Below the pieces are notes generated by a model, which was given only the letters and a program-made list of their open reading frames with translations, made no database searches and was not told the DNA's origin. Position numbers and translations under genes: made by a program. This document shows, piece after piece, positions 27,250-38,443 of a stretch of DNA of 55,402 nt (its first letter is position 1; every line of letters begins with the position of its first letter). This stretch comes from Oscillospiraceae bacterium (GTDB taxonomy: Bacteria > Bacillota > Clostridia > Monoglobales > Monoglobaceae): assembly GCA_015068655.1 (NCBI GenBank), contig SVKC01000005.1:1-55402 (forward strand), read 5' to 3'.

Positions 27250-28291
27250 TTACATTTTTTCAATTTCACCGAGAAGTGTTTCTATAATTTTATCTTCTGC
27301 AATTTTTCCTACAATCTCACCTTTTTTGAAAAGCATTGCACAACCGTCACCGCCTGCAATACCAATATCTGCATCTCTGGCTTCACCGGGACCGTTCAAC
27401 ACAGCCCATAACAGCAACCTTTATGTCCTTGTTGCAGTTTTCCAGTCTTTTGTTTACTTCCTTTGCAATGGGAATAAGGTTGATTTTGCATCTTGCACAG
27501 GTGGGACAGGAAACAACCTCAACACCTCCCGAAACAAGACCCAGTGACTTGAGAATTATCTTTGCGGTTTCAACCTCAAGAACAGGGTCATCCGTGAGTG
27601 ACACTCTTATGGTTTCACCAATGCCGTCAGCAAGGAGCGAGCCTATACCGATTGAAGATTTCACAACACCGCTTTTGTAAGTTCCCGCTTCTGTCACTCC
27701 GATATGCAAAGGATAATCAAAAGTCTCACGTGCCAAACGGTATGCAGCTATTGTCTTTTTAACGTCCGAAGACTTCATTGAAATAACCGTATCAAAAAAC
27801 CCATATTTTTCAAGAATCTTCACATGTCCCATAGCACTTTCAACCATTGCTTCAGGAGTTGCCTCGCCATATTTTTCAAGAATTTCTTTTTCAAGAGAAC
27901 CGCCGTTCACACCTATTCGGATAGGAATATTTCTTTTCTTTGCTTCCTCGCACACAGCCTTCGCTCTTTCTTCACCGCCAATATTTCCGGGATTTATGCG
28001 AATTTTGTCTATGCCTCTTTCCATACAGGTCAGGGCGAGACGATAATCAAAATGAATATCCGCAACAAGAGGAATATTGATTTTGTTTTTTATGTCAAAA
28101 ATAGCTTCTGCACTTTCCTTGTCAGAAACTGCAACACGGACAATTTCACAACCCGCCTTTTCAAGACTATGTATCTGTGCAACAGTTTTTTCAACATCTG
28201 CCGTATATGCGGTTGTCATTGATTGGACAGCAACCTTGTTTCCACCGCCTATTTCAACATTTCCTATTCTTACTTTTCTTATTTCTTTCAT
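27250..28291 (-). pseudogene. ispG: 4-hydroxy-3-methylbut-2-enyl diphosphate synthase, frameshifted near the C-terminus
   Basis: IspG (GcpE) is a 4Fe-4S enzyme of the MEP isoprenoid pathway. Residues 1-298 match the family from MKEIRKVRIGNVEIGGG, with the cluster cysteines in SCPTCARCKI and MGC. At about 27397-27402 the reading frame breaks: family members read MGCVVNGPGEA, but here GTTGTGAAC has become GTTGAAC, a loss of 2 nt, so the frame runs into TGA at 27383. In the other frame the missing end is intact: NGPGEARDADIGIAGGDG through to GEIEKM and a TAA at 27250-27252. The MEP pathway is normally essential, so a sequencing or assembly error is as likely as a real mutation. Confidence 0.88.
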
Positions 28292-28314
28292 TATAATTAC
28301 CTCTCAAAAAACAA

Positions 28315-28755
28315 TTATTTTTGAAATGACATAAGCTTGTCAATACGCTTCTGATGTCTTCCGCCCTGAAACTCTGCACAAAGATAAGCATTCACAATTT
28401 CGAGAGCCAAGTCACAGCCTGTTATTCTCTCTCCAAGACAAATAATATTTGCGTCATTATGCTCCTTTGTCATTCGAGCACTGTATGTATCTGTCACATG
28501 TGCCGCACGTATACCGTCAATTTTGTTTGCAGCAATACTCATACCGATACCCGTTCCGCAAACCAGAATACCCTTTTCACATTCTCCCGATACAATTGCA
28601 TCACAAACAGCCTTTGCATAATCAGGATAATCGCAGGAATCTGTACTATATGTTCCAAAATCCTTGAATTCCAGACCTTTTTCTTCCAAGAATTTTTTTA
28701 TTATCTCTTTAAGATTGATACCGCCATGGTCACATCCTATTGCTATCATTATCAT
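28315..28755 (-). CDS. rpiB: Ribose 5-phosphate isomerase B
   Basis: RpiB interconverts ribose 5-phosphate and ribulose 5-phosphate (LacAB_rpiB family). The 146-aa sequence begins IAIGCDHGGINLKE, with the phosphate-binding Asp-His pair, and carries the anion-hole motif GILVCGTGIGMSIAANK with the catalytic Cys, then HVTDTYSARMTKEHNDANI. AAGGGAG precedes the first ATG. It lies 24 nt upstream of ispG on the same strand. Related sugar-phosphate isomerases share this fold, but the motifs fit RpiB best. Confidence 0.93.
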   Translation of the reverse strand: MIMIAIGCDHGGINLKEIIKKFLEEKGLEFKDFGTYSTDSCDYPDYAKAVCDAIVSGECEKGILVCGTGIGMSIAANKIDGIRAAHVTDTYSARMTKEHNDANIICLGERITGCDLALEIVNAYLCAEFQGGRHQKRIDKLMSFQK

Positions 28756-28821
28756 TTTTCTCCCTTCAAAGAAATTTTACCTCTTATATAATAACAAATT
28801 TAAAGTCAAATATCAATGTTT

Positions 28822-28850
28822 TTGACAAAAAATATTACATATGATATAAT
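28822..28850 (+). promoter_or_regulatory. Promoter of the phosphoglucomutase gene
   Basis: TTGACA (28822-28827), a 17-bp spacer and TATAAT (28845-28850): a perfect consensus promoter 37 bp before the ATG. Confidence 0.85.
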
Positions 28851-28887
28851 ATACTTTAAAGAAAAGGCAAAATGAAAGGAGACATTT

Positions 28888-30609
28888 ATGAATTATACAA
28901 AGGAATATGAATTATGGCTTGAAAACGTTACTCCCGAGGAGAGGGTTGAGCTTGAAAAATTAAAGGATAACGAAACAGAAAAAAAAGACCGTTTCTATCG
29001 TTCTCTTGAATTTGGAACAGGAGGTCTGAGAGGAGTTATCGGTCTTGGTTTAAACAGAATGAACAGTTACATTATTGCCCGTGCAACTCAGGGACTTGCA
29101 AACCAGCTTAAAAAGACAAACCCCGAAGGAACAGAGCTAAGCGTAACAATTGCTTATGACAGCCGTCACAAGTCCGATGAATTTGCAAAGACAGCTGCTT
29201 GTGTTCTTGCGGCAAATGGAATAAAGGCTTATATCTTTTCGGAGCTGAAGCCCGTACCTGAGCTTTCATTTTCAGTTCTTTACAAAAAAGCTACTGCAGG
29301 TATTGCCGTAACCGCAAGCCACAACCCTGCAAAATACAACGGCTACAAGGTTTACGGAAGTGACGGAGCACAGCTCAATCCCGAGCTTGCCTCTATTGTA
29401 CTTGAAGAAATAGAAAAAACTCCCGTATTCGGCGGAGCAAAGCTCATTGATTTTGACGAAGGCGTGAAATCAGGTCTCATTGAAATAATGGGTGATGAAG
29501 TTGAGGAAGAATATTTGAACATTGTTCAAAAATGCTGTCTCAACCCTGAGCTTGTGAAAGAAAAAGGAAACGAACTGAAATTTGTTTATACCCCCTTCCA
29601 CGGCACAGGAAACAAACCCGTGAGAAAAATCCTGAACCGCATAGGCTTTGAAAATGTTATAATAGTGAAGGAACAGGAAAATCCCGACGGTGCTTTTCCG
29701 ACGGTTGCATCACCAAATCCCGAAAACAAAGAAAGCTTTGAAATTGCAATCAGATATGCAAAAGAAAACAATGCCGATTTAATTATCGGAACAGACCCTG
29801 ATGCAGACAGAGTTGGTATTCTTGTGAGAAACGAAGAAGGCGAATATATTGTTCTTACGGGAAACCAGACAGGTGTTCTTCTTACGGAATATATTCTCAG
29901 TATGAGAAAAGAAAAAGGAACTCTCCCCGAAGACGGTTATGTTGTAAAAACAATTGTTACCACAAACATAACAAAGGAAATCTGTGATTTTTATGGCGTT
30001 GAAATGAAGGATGTTCTTACAGGCTTCAAGTTTATCGGTGAAAAAATAAAAGAATCCGAAGAAACCGGAAAAGGAACATACCTCTTCGGCTTTGAAGAAA
30101 GCTACGGAAGTCTTGCCGGAACTTACGCAAAGGACAAGGACGCTGTTGCAGCATCAATGCTTATTGCAGAAATGGCACTTTATTATCGTGAAAAGGGTCT
30201 GAACCTTTATGACCAGCTTATGAATATTTACAAAAAATACGGTTTCTATGAAGAATTCGTCACATCTGTGACAATGGAAGGCATTGAAGGAATTGAAAAA
30301 ATAAAATCAATTATGGAAGATGTGAGAAAAAATCCTCCAAAATCCATAGGCGGAAAAAAAGTTATTGCAGTAAGAGATTACAACTCTTCAATCCGGACCG
30401 AAACTGAAACAGGAAAAACAGAACCTATATATCTTCCAAAATCAAATGTAATTTATCTTGAGCTTGAGGACAAAAACAATTTCATTATTCGTCCTTCAGG
30501 AACAGAACCAAAAATAAAGATTTATTGTATGCTTTGCGGAAAATCCCGTGAAGAAACAGCTGAAATTACCGAAATAATAAAAGAAGATATAAAAAATATT
30601 ATAAGATAA
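28888..30609 (+). CDS. pgcA: Alpha-phosphoglucomutase/phosphomannomutase
   Basis: This 573-aa enzyme of the alpha-D-phosphohexomutase family interconverts hexose 1- and 6-phosphates for cell-wall and polysaccharide precursors. Visible motifs: FGTGGLRGVIGLG, the phosphoserine loop TASHNPAKYNGYK, the metal loop GTDPDADRVGI, the sugar-specificity loop GFEESYGSL and the phosphate loop RPSGTEPKIKIY. AAAGGAG precedes the start. It is one of few plus-strand genes left of the origin, transcribed against replication. It is convergent with the pfkB-type gene, separated by half of an interspersed repeat. Confidence 0.95.
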   Translation: MNYTKEYELWLENVTPEERVELEKLKDNETEKKDRFYRSLEFGTGGLRGVIGLGLNRMNSYIIARATQGLANQLKKTNPEGTELSVTIAYDSRHKSDEFAKTAACVLAANGIKAYIFSELKPVPELSFSVLYKKATAGIAVTASHNPAKYNGYKVYGSDGAQLNPELASIVLEEIEKTPVFGGAKLIDFDEGVKSGLIEIMGDEVEEEYLNIVQKCCLNPELVKEKGNELKFVYTPFHGTGNKPVRKILNRIGFENVIIVKEQENPDGAFPTVASPNPENKESFEIAIRYAKENNADLIIGTDPDADRVGILVRNEEGEYIVLTGNQTGVLLTEYILSMRKEKGTLPEDGYVVKTIVTTNITKEICDFYGVEMKDVLTGFKFIGEKIKESEETGKGTYLFGFEESYGSLAGTYAKDKDAVAASMLIAEMALYYREKGLNLYDQLMNIYKKYGFYEEFVTSVTMEGIEGIEKIKSIMEDVRKNPPKSIGGKKVIAVRDYNSSIRTETETGKTEPIYLPKSNVIYLELEDKNNFIIRPSGTEPKIKIYCMLCGKSREETAEITEIIKEDIKNIIR

Positions 30610-30618
30610 AAAAGTGTG

Positions 30619-30672
30619 TTCAATATAAGTAGGGGACGGGTTCCATCCCGTCCCTGAAATTCCATTTTTCTA
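30619..30672. repeat. Half copy of the interspersed hairpin repeat
   Basis: About 54 bp holding only one half of the repeat: GTAGGGGACGGG...CCCGTCCC and the end CCATTTTTCTAG. It lies between convergent genes, where the remaining hairpin can still act as a terminator. Confidence 0.7.
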
Positions 30673-30679
30673 GAACTAT

Positions 30680-31606
30680 TTAATTTATTTCAACAACCTC
30701 TTTCAAAAGTTCATCAAAAAACTTTTCTGCACCAGCTTTTTCAGCAAATCCCATTGAAAAAGCGGTAGCACTTCCGCAGCATAATCCAAAAACAAAAGCC
30801 TTTTTCAAATCTCCCGAACTCAAAAACTCATAAAGAAAGCCTGCAACAACAGAATCTCCTGCACCGGTGGAATTCTTTAAAGCTCCCTTTGGTGAAGGAC
30901 AAAAATAAGCTTTTCCGTCAGAGGATACAAAAATACCTCCATCTTTTCCAAGAGAAACAAGAACATTCTCAGCACCCTTTTTCAAAAGCTCTCTTGCACC
31001 TTCAGCAATATCTTCCTTTGAAAAAAGCTTTCTTTCGAGAATCTCTTCAAGCTCAAAATTATTTGGTTTTATGAGAAAGGGATTAAAAAAAAGAGTATTG
31101 AGAAGAAGCTCACCTTCTGCATCAACAACAACCTTTATATTTTTTGAAGCCGCAATTTTTGTTATTTCAGCATAAAAATCTTTGCCAAATTCCTTCGGAA
31201 CACTTCCTGCAAGAACAAAAATATCACCATTTTCTGCTTTTTCAAGTCTTTTTAAAAGAGCATCCTTTTCCTTTTGTGAAATTTGCGGACCGGAAGAATT
31301 TATTTCAGTCTCTTCCTCCGCCTTCAGCTTTAGATTTATTCTTGATATGCCGTTTTCAATGTGCAAAAAATCTGTTTTTATCTCAATATTTTGAAGAGCT
31401 TTTTCAATGAATTCTCCCGTAAATCCACCAACAAACCCCAAAGCACAGCTATCTGTTCCAAGATTTTTCAAAACACGTGAAACGTTTATGCCCTTTCCTC
31501 CCGGTACAAGCTCTTCACCGCAGCTTCTGTTTACAAGCCCGATTTTCAAGCTGTCAAGCTTTGAAATATAGTCAATTGAAGGATTTAATGTCAATGTATA
31601 AATCAT
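30680..31606 (-). CDS. fruK: 1-phosphofructokinase (PfkB family)
   Basis: This 308-aa PfkB-fold sugar kinase most resembles 1-phosphofructokinase or tagatose-6-phosphate kinase: MIYTLTLNPSIDY at the N-terminus, GGKGINVSRVLKNLG, NGISRINLK, IKPNNFELEEIL and the catalytic STGAGDSVVAGFLYE. It would phosphorylate fructose 1-phosphate to the 1,6-bisphosphate. The start ATG is at 31606; two GTG codons just upstream are alternatives. No fructose PTS or FruR-type regulator is next to it, so the exact sugar is open. rsmG ends 17 nt before it on the same strand. Confidence 0.85.
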   Translation of the reverse strand: MIYTLTLNPSIDYISKLDSLKIGLVNRSCGEELVPGGKGINVSRVLKNLGTDSCALGFVGGFTGEFIEKALQNIEIKTDFLHIENGISRINLKLKAEEETEINSSGPQISQKEKDALLKRLEKAENGDIFVLAGSVPKEFGKDFYAEITKIAASKNIKVVVDAEGELLLNTLFFNPFLIKPNNFELEEILERKLFSKEDIAEGARELLKKGAENVLVSLGKDGGIFVSSDGKAYFCPSPKGALKNSTGAGDSVVAGFLYEFLSSGDLKKAFVFGLCCGSATAFSMGFAEKAGAEKFFDELLKEVVEIN

Positions 31607-31622
31607 ATTTTTCACCACAGAT

Positions 31623-32327
31623 CTATTTTTTTATCTTATTTGCACGTCTGGGAAACTGTGAAGGAGTTTCCTTCACCTTTTCAACTATAACAATTTTTCT
31701 TACTATATCAGATTGAGGAATTTTAACTTCCTTTATATCACAAACAGCGCCGCCGAGACTTCCTATCATTGCCTTTGCATCACTGATTTCATCATCAACC
31801 TCAAACTGCTTGAATGCCGCAAAAGCTCCTCCAACCTTCACAAAGGGAAGACAATACTCACAAAGAACCTTCATATTTGCAACAGCACGTGAAACAGCAT
31901 AATCATATTTTTCACGAAACCTCTTGTCTTTTCCTGCTTCCTCCGCTCTTCCGTGAACAAATTCTACATTTTCAAATGAAAGCTCTTTTGACACCTCATT
32001 AAGAAAATTTATTCTTTTGTTCAGTGAATCAAGAAAAGTAAAATTCAAATCGTCTCTCACTATCCTTATGGGAATACCGGGAAAGCCTGCTCCCGTACCC
32101 ACATCAATTACTCTTGCGCCTTCTTTGAAATTTACAGCCGAAAGCGGAGCGATACTGTCAAGAAAATGCTTTACAGAAATCCCTTCAGGGTCAGTAACCG
32201 CCGTAAGATTCATTTTTTCATTCCATTCCACAAGAAGTGACGAAAATTTCTCAAATTTTTCCATTTTTCTTTCATCAAGGTCAAACCCAAGCTCTGATAT
32301 ACCTCTTTCAAAAATAAGTCTGTCCAT
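31623..32327 (-). CDS. rsmG: 16S rRNA (guanine527-N7) methyltransferase
   Basis: RsmG (GidB) methylates G527 of 16S rRNA with S-adenosylmethionine. The 234-aa sequence shows KMNLTAVTDPEGISVKHFLDSI, the SAM motif VIDVGTGAGFPGIPI, FLDSLNKRINFL, VHGRAEEAG and YDAVSRAVANMKVL. The length is normal. It lies just left of the origin, which is typical for gidB in Firmicutes, though soj and spo0J do not follow it here. The start ATG is weakly supported by AGGAAAAA. Confidence 0.95.
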   Translation of the reverse strand: MDRLIFERGISELGFDLDERKMEKFEKFSSLLVEWNEKMNLTAVTDPEGISVKHFLDSIAPLSAVNFKEGARVIDVGTGAGFPGIPIRIVRDDLNFTFLDSLNKRINFLNEVSKELSFENVEFVHGRAEEAGKDKRFREKYDYAVSRAVANMKVLCEYCLPFVKVGGAFAAFKQFEVDDEISDAKAMIGSLGGAVCDIKEVKIPQSDIVRKIVIVEKVKETPSQFPRRANKIKK

Positions 32328-32415
32328 ATTTTTCCTTCTTTTTTATATAATTATGTAAAATAAAAGAGAGTACAACATATACGCAGCACTCTCTTTCAAA
32401 AAATTTTTCATTTAA

Positions 32416-32583
32416 TTATGCCTGAGGAGCTTCTACAGGACATGAGCTTGCGCAGCTGCCGCAATCAATGCAAGCATCAGCATCAATAACGTACTTTCCA
32501 TCACCCTCAGAAATTGCGTCTACGGGACACTCACCAACGCAAGCACCACACATAATGCAATCATCACTAATTGTATAAGCCAT
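32416..32583 (-). CDS. 2[4Fe-4S] ferredoxin
   Basis: This 55-aa clostridial-type ferredoxin reads MAYTISDDCIMCGACVGECP...ACIDCGSCASSCPVEAPQA. Both CxxCxxCxxxCP motifs are intact, binding two 4Fe-4S clusters for low-potential electron transfer. GAGGTG lies seven bases before the ATG. It is the gene nearest to the putative oriC on the left and is transcribed away from it. The electron donors and acceptors cannot be read from here. Confidence 0.95.
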   Translation of the reverse strand: MAYTISDDCIMCGACVGECPVDAISEGDGKYVIDADACIDCGSCASSCPVEAPQA

Positions 32584-32639
32584 TTTTTCACCTCTTATTC
32601 AAGTAGACTGTTTGCAATGCAAAGCATTACAAACATATA

Positions 32640-33061
32640 ATATATTATTTTATTCAATTTGTCAATCTCAAAATAAAAAATTATTAAAGTTATCCACAGA
32701 ATTCAACTAATAACCTTGAAAGTAAAAGTGAATAACTTTTTCAAAAAACTCGGTTTGTGGATTGTGTTTATAACTTTTCACACTTATCAACAGCCTTATA
32801 AACTCCTGTTTTTTCATATATGACAAGGCTTTCAGGAGATTTTCACAGAATCAACAGCCCCTACTATAACTACAACTATAAAATAATATATATTATATTT
32901 ATATTATAAAAATTTTTTACCGTCAAAATCCCCCTTTTTTCGCATATTGAAAAAAATCACCCCGTAAATCGCAAAAAATGATTGATTTTATTCCCCTTAT
33001 ATGTTATAATAAAATTGGCTGAAAAGGATAATATTTTACCGAAGAAAGGGATTTTTATAAA
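32640..33061. other. Putative chromosomal replication origin (oriC)
   Basis: A 420-bp gap without genes sits at the point where gene orientation switches from leftward to rightward. It contains the perfect DnaA box TTATCCACA (32690-32698), a near match TGTGGATTG in reverse (32756-32764), TTATCAACA (32784-32792) and a weaker AATCAACA at about 32850. A strongly AT-rich tract follows (about 32870-32920), suitable as the unwinding element. dnaN lies immediately to the right, but dnaA is absent from its usual place. Confidence 0.85.
32982..33010 (+). promoter_or_regulatory. Promoter of dnaN
   Basis: TTGATT (32982-32987), a 17-bp spacer and TATAAT (33005-33010), 51 bp before the dnaN ATG. dnaN therefore has its own promoter instead of depending on an upstream dnaA. 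Confidence 0.7.
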
Positions 33062-34168
33062 ATGAACATTATTTGTAACAAAAATATTCTGAATGAAGCA
33101 ATCAGCTCTGTTTCAAAGGCTGTTTCCTCACACTCGAATTTTCCCATCCTTGAAGGAATACTTCTGAAAGCTGATATTGAAGGAACTCTCACCTTTGTTT
33201 CAAACGACATGGAAATGGGAATTGAAGCGAAAACCGAAGCACGTGTTATAAAGCCGGGAAAAACAGTCCTTAATGCAAAAATGCTCGGAAATATTATAAA
33301 AAACCTTCCTGAAGACGAGGTTTATATTGAAACAAATGAAATTAATTTCTGCACAATAAAAAGCGGAAACGCAAAATTCGAAATTATGGGTCTCAATCCT
33401 TTGGATTTTCCTGAGCTTCCTCAGGTTGACCCCGAATATTCCATAAAGGTAAAAAGCAGTTCATTGAGAGAAATGATTTCAAAAACTATTTTCTGCACAT
33501 CACTCAGCGAAAGCAAGCCTATTTTGAAAGGTTGTCTTGTTGAAATCGAAGGCTCTACAATCCGAATGGTTGCAACAGATTGCTTCAGAATAGCAGTACG
33601 TACTTATCACCTTGATTCGGAATACCCTGAAAAAAGATTTATTGTTCCGGCAAAGACCCTTGGTGAAATCACAAAAATAATCAAGGACGGAGACGACCTT
33701 GTGGAAATTAACTGTACTTCAAAGAATGCAGTTTTCCTTTTTGAAAACTACAAAATAGTGACACGTCTTATTGAAGGAGAATTTCCAAAATACAAAAGTG
33801 CAATTTACAATGATGCGGAAATTGAATTTAAATGTCCTCTTTATGAGCTTTTTGATTCTGTTTATCGTGCATCTCTCATTATAAACGGAAATTCAAACGA
33901 TGCTCCGGTAAAAATGAAAATCAAGGACAACAACATCAATATTTCCTGCGAAACAATTATTGGAAATGTTGACGACAATATCAGCGTTGAAACTGGAACG
34001 GCTGATCTTCTTATCGGCTTTTTCAATGAATTTCTTCTTGATGTTTTGAGAGCCTGCGATGATGAGGAAATAAGGCTCCAGTTCAAAAAGGACTTCAACC
34101 CTGTTATAATGACACCAATCGAAGGAGACGAGTACCTCTACCTCCTTCTTCCCAAAAAGCTTAAATAA
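33062..34168 (+). CDS. dnaN: DNA polymerase III beta subunit (sliding clamp)
   Basis: The beta clamp encircles DNA and tethers PolC. The 368-aa length and the three-domain pattern are normal: NILNEAISSVSKAVSSHSNFPILEGILLKA at the N-terminus, RMVATDCFRIAVRTY in the middle, and the C-terminal end GDEYLYLLLPKKLK, which replaces the common VMPVRL tail. The ribosome binding site is GAAAGGG. It is the first gene right of the putative origin and overlaps recF by 1 nt. Confidence 0.97.
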   Translation: MNIICNKNILNEAISSVSKAVSSHSNFPILEGILLKADIEGTLTFVSNDMEMGIEAKTEARVIKPGKTVLNAKMLGNIIKNLPEDEVYIETNEINFCTIKSGNAKFEIMGLNPLDFPELPQVDPEYSIKVKSSSLREMISKTIFCTSLSESKPILKGCLVEIEGSTIRMVATDCFRIAVRTYHLDSEYPEKRFIVPAKTLGEITKIIKDGDDLVEINCTSKNAVFLFENYKIVTRLIEGEFPKYKSAIYNDAEIEFKCPLYELFDSVYRASLIINGNSNDAPVKMKIKDNNINISCETIIGNVDDNISVETGTADLLIGFFNEFLLDVLRACDDEEIRLQFKKDFNPVIMTPIEGDEYLYLLLPKKLK

Positions 34169-35274
34169 TGATTGTAAAAGACATAAAGCTTCATAATTTC
34201 AGGAATTATGAGGATGAAAAAATAGAGTTTCACGAAAAACTGAATATAATTTATGGAAATAATGCTCAAGGAAAGACAAATATTCTTGAAGCAATTTACC
34301 TTTTTTCTCTCGGAAAGTCGAATCGTGCATCAAAGGATTATGAAATGATAAGGTTCGGAGAGAATTCTTCGGAGATTGTTATGAATTTTATTTCAAGAGA
34401 AAATGAGGTTACGGGTGAAATAACCATAGACAAGGGAAAAAGGAAAAAAATTATTATAAATGACATTCTCGTGAAAAAAAACAGTGACCTTGTTGGAAAA
34501 TTTAATGTTGTTTTTTTCGGTCCTGAATATTTGAGTCTTATTCGTGAAGGTCCGAAGAAACGCAGAAAAAACATTGATATAATGATAAGTCAGCTGAAAT
34601 CAGGTTATGTAAGTGTTCTTTCGGATTACAAAAAACTGATTGAGCAAAAGAATAGTCTTTTGAAAGAGGATTTTCCTGACAAAATACTTCTTTCGGTTCT
34701 CAATGAAAGGATAAAAGAGTATTCACTTTATATAATAAAAACACGCTATGAATATATAAAGAAAATAGAAAAAATAGCGAAAAAATTCCAACTGGATATA
34801 TCAAACGGCAAAGAAGAGCTTGAAATGAATTATATATCCTGTGGTTTGAACATTGATGAAAAAACGATAGAAGGCTTGAAGGAAAAGTTATTTGAAAAAG
34901 CAGATGAGCTTTTTTTGAGGGAAATGAAGTACCGTGAATCAATTTTCGGACCTCACCGTGATGATATTGAATTCAAGGTGAACGGAGCTGATTTGAAGCT
35001 TTTTGGCTCTCAGGGTCAGCAAAAAACCGCAATTCTTGTTCAGAAGATTGCAGAAGTTGAGCTTTTCCGTGAAGAAATCGGTGAATATCCCGTACTTCTT
35101 CTTGATGATATTATGAGTGAGCTTGACAGCATACGTCAGGATTATATTTTGAACAGACTTCGGAATATGCAGATATTTATTACCTGCACCGACAGAGAAA
35201 AATTCTCGGAAATGACTTCGGGGAAATTTATAAAAATAGAAAAAGGATGTGTGACAGAATGTATCTGCATTTAG
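34168..35274 (+). CDS. recF: DNA replication and repair protein RecF
   Basis: RecF is an SMC-like ATPase that helps load RecA at gaps. The 368-aa protein has the N-terminal motif LHNFRNYEDEKIEF, Walker A YGNNAQGKTNILEA, the signature-like FGSQGQQKTAIL and Walker B PVLLLDDIMSELD. The ATG overlaps the dnaN stop, and the gene end overlaps the next start, so dnaN-recF-remB-like are translationally coupled. The usual small S4-domain gene yaaA between dnaN and recF is missing. Confidence 0.96.
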   Translation: MIVKDIKLHNFRNYEDEKIEFHEKLNIIYGNNAQGKTNILEAIYLFSLGKSNRASKDYEMIRFGENSSEIVMNFISRENEVTGEITIDKGKRKKIIINDILVKKNSDLVGKFNVVFFGPEYLSLIREGPKKRRKNIDIMISQLKSGYVSVLSDYKKLIEQKNSLLKEDFPDKILLSVLNERIKEYSLYIIKTRYEYIKKIEKIAKKFQLDISNGKEELEMNYISCGLNIDEKTIEGLKEKLFEKADELFLREMKYRESIFGPHRDDIEFKVNGADLKLFGSQGQQKTAILVQKIAEVELFREEIGEYPVLLLDDIMSELDSIRQDYILNRLRNMQIFITCTDREKFSEMTSGKFIKIEKGCVTECICI

Positions 35275-35519
35275 GCTGTGACACGGTAGTTAATACAAAG
35301 GATATTATATCAATTCTTGATCTTGAAAGCACTTCAATTTCAAAGTATTCAAAGGAATTTTTGAGAATTGTTGAAGAAGAAGGCTTTGTCAGGAATGTTT
35401 CCGAGGAAATTCCAAAATCTTTCGTTATATGCGAGGAGGACGGACAGTCGGTTGTTTATATAACAAATATCTCTACGAAGGCTCTTGCCGGACGTATAAA
35501 AAAGTACAAAGAGTTCTAA
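35259..35519 (+). CDS. RemB/YaaB-like DUF370 protein
   Basis: This 86-aa protein matches the YaaB/RemB (DUF370-related) family that sits between recF and gyrB in Firmicutes: MYLHLGCDTVVNTKDIISILDLE..., and a C-terminal VYITNISTKALAGRI. The paralogue RemA activates biofilm matrix genes in Bacillus; the role of RemB is less clear. The start ATG at 35259 has AAAAAGGA 11 nt upstream and overlaps the end of recF by 16 nt. Confidence 0.9.
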   Translation: MYLHLGCDTVVNTKDIISILDLESTSISKYSKEFLRIVEEEGFVRNVSEEIPKSFVICEEDGQSVVYITNISTKALAGRIKKYKEF

Positions 35520-35550
35520 AAAAACTTCCCGTTTTGGGTTAGAAAGGTAA

Positions 35551-37494
<1,944 letters not shown>

Positions 37495-37496
37495 GA

Positions 37497-37566
37497 AAAA
37501 TATTCTTCGCCTATGTCTCAGAATGACATACAGGTTGTCACCTTTAGCGTAGTCGAAGGGTCTTAA
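37497..37566. repeat. Short repeat-like sequence between gyrB and thyA
   Basis: The string TTCTTCGCCTATGTCTCAGAATGACA...AGCGTAGTCGAAGGGTCTT is like the 'tctgagcg(aagtcg)aagaatct' sequences scattered through many Firmicutes genomes. It could form an imperfect hairpin (AAGACCCTTCGAC against GCGAAGAATAT). The link to that repeat family is from memory and not verified. Confidence 0.45.
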
Positions 37567-37591
37567 AGTAAAAAAATAAAAAGGTGTTTTT

Positions 37592-38422
37592 ATGAGTAAA
37601 GCAGATAAAATTTTTGTTGAAATGTGCCGTGACATAATTGACAACGGCTGGTCTGATGAAGGTCTTGATGTGCGGCCGAAGTGGGAGGACGGTGCTCCTG
37701 CTCATACCATAAAAAAATTTGGTGTTGTGAACAGATATGACCTTTCGGAAGAATTTCCGATTCTTACTCTGCGTCCCACATATCTGAAAAGTGCTATTGA
37801 TGAAATTCTCTGGATATGGCAGAAAAAATCCAACAATATAAAGGATTTGAAAAGTCATATATGGGATAGCTGGGCTGATGAAAATGGCTCAATCGGAAAA
37901 GCTTACGGTTATCAAATGAGCGTGAAGCACAAATACAAGGAGGGCGAATTTGACCAGGTTGACAGAGTTCTTTTTGACCTGAAAAACAACCCTCAAAGCA
38001 GAAGAATAATGACAAATATTTATGTGCATCAGGATTTGTCCGAGATGAATCTTTATCCTTGTGCTTACAGTATGACTTTCAATGTTACGGGAAAAAAGCT
38101 TAATGCAATTTTAAACCAGCGTTCTCAGGATACCTTGACTGCAAACAGCTGGAATGTTTGTCAGTATGCGGCACTTGTTCATATGTTTGCACAGGTCAGC
38201 GGTCTTGAAGTGGGTGAATTTGTTCACGTAATTGCGGATGCACATATTTATGACAGACATATTCCTCTTGTTGAAGAATTAATAAAAAGAGAACAGTTTG
38301 ATGCTCCGAAGCTTATAATCAACAAGGATATAAAGAATTTTTATGATTTTACTCCCGACGATTTTGTTCTTGAGAATTACAAAGCAGGAGAGCAGATAAA
38401 AAACATTCCTGTTGCCATTTAA
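37592..38422 (+). CDS. thyA: Thymidylate synthase
   Basis: ThyA makes dTMP from dUMP with methylene-tetrahydrofolate. In the 276-aa protein the catalytic Cys157 is in NLYPCAYSMTFNV, followed by LNQRSQDTLTANSWNVCQYAALVHMFAQ and the dUMP-binding HVIADAHIYDRH. The usual QRSCD is QRSQD here, a variant I recognise from other Clostridia and Bacteroidetes. folA follows 21 nt later, giving the standard thyA-folA pair. I infer thyA over a dCMP hydroxymethylase-type paralogue because of the folA neighbour and the conserved DAHIYDRH. Confidence 0.9.
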   Translation: MSKADKIFVEMCRDIIDNGWSDEGLDVRPKWEDGAPAHTIKKFGVVNRYDLSEEFPILTLRPTYLKSAIDEILWIWQKKSNNIKDLKSHIWDSWADENGSIGKAYGYQMSVKHKYKEGEFDQVDRVLFDLKNNPQSRRIMTNIYVHQDLSEMNLYPCAYSMTFNVTGKKLNAILNQRSQDTLTANSWNVCQYAALVHMFAQVSGLEVGEFVHVIADAHIYDRHIPLVEELIKREQFDAPKLIINKDIKNFYDFTPDDFVLENYKAGEQIKNIPVAI

Positions 38423-38443
38423 AACAGAAAGGGAAATGAGACT

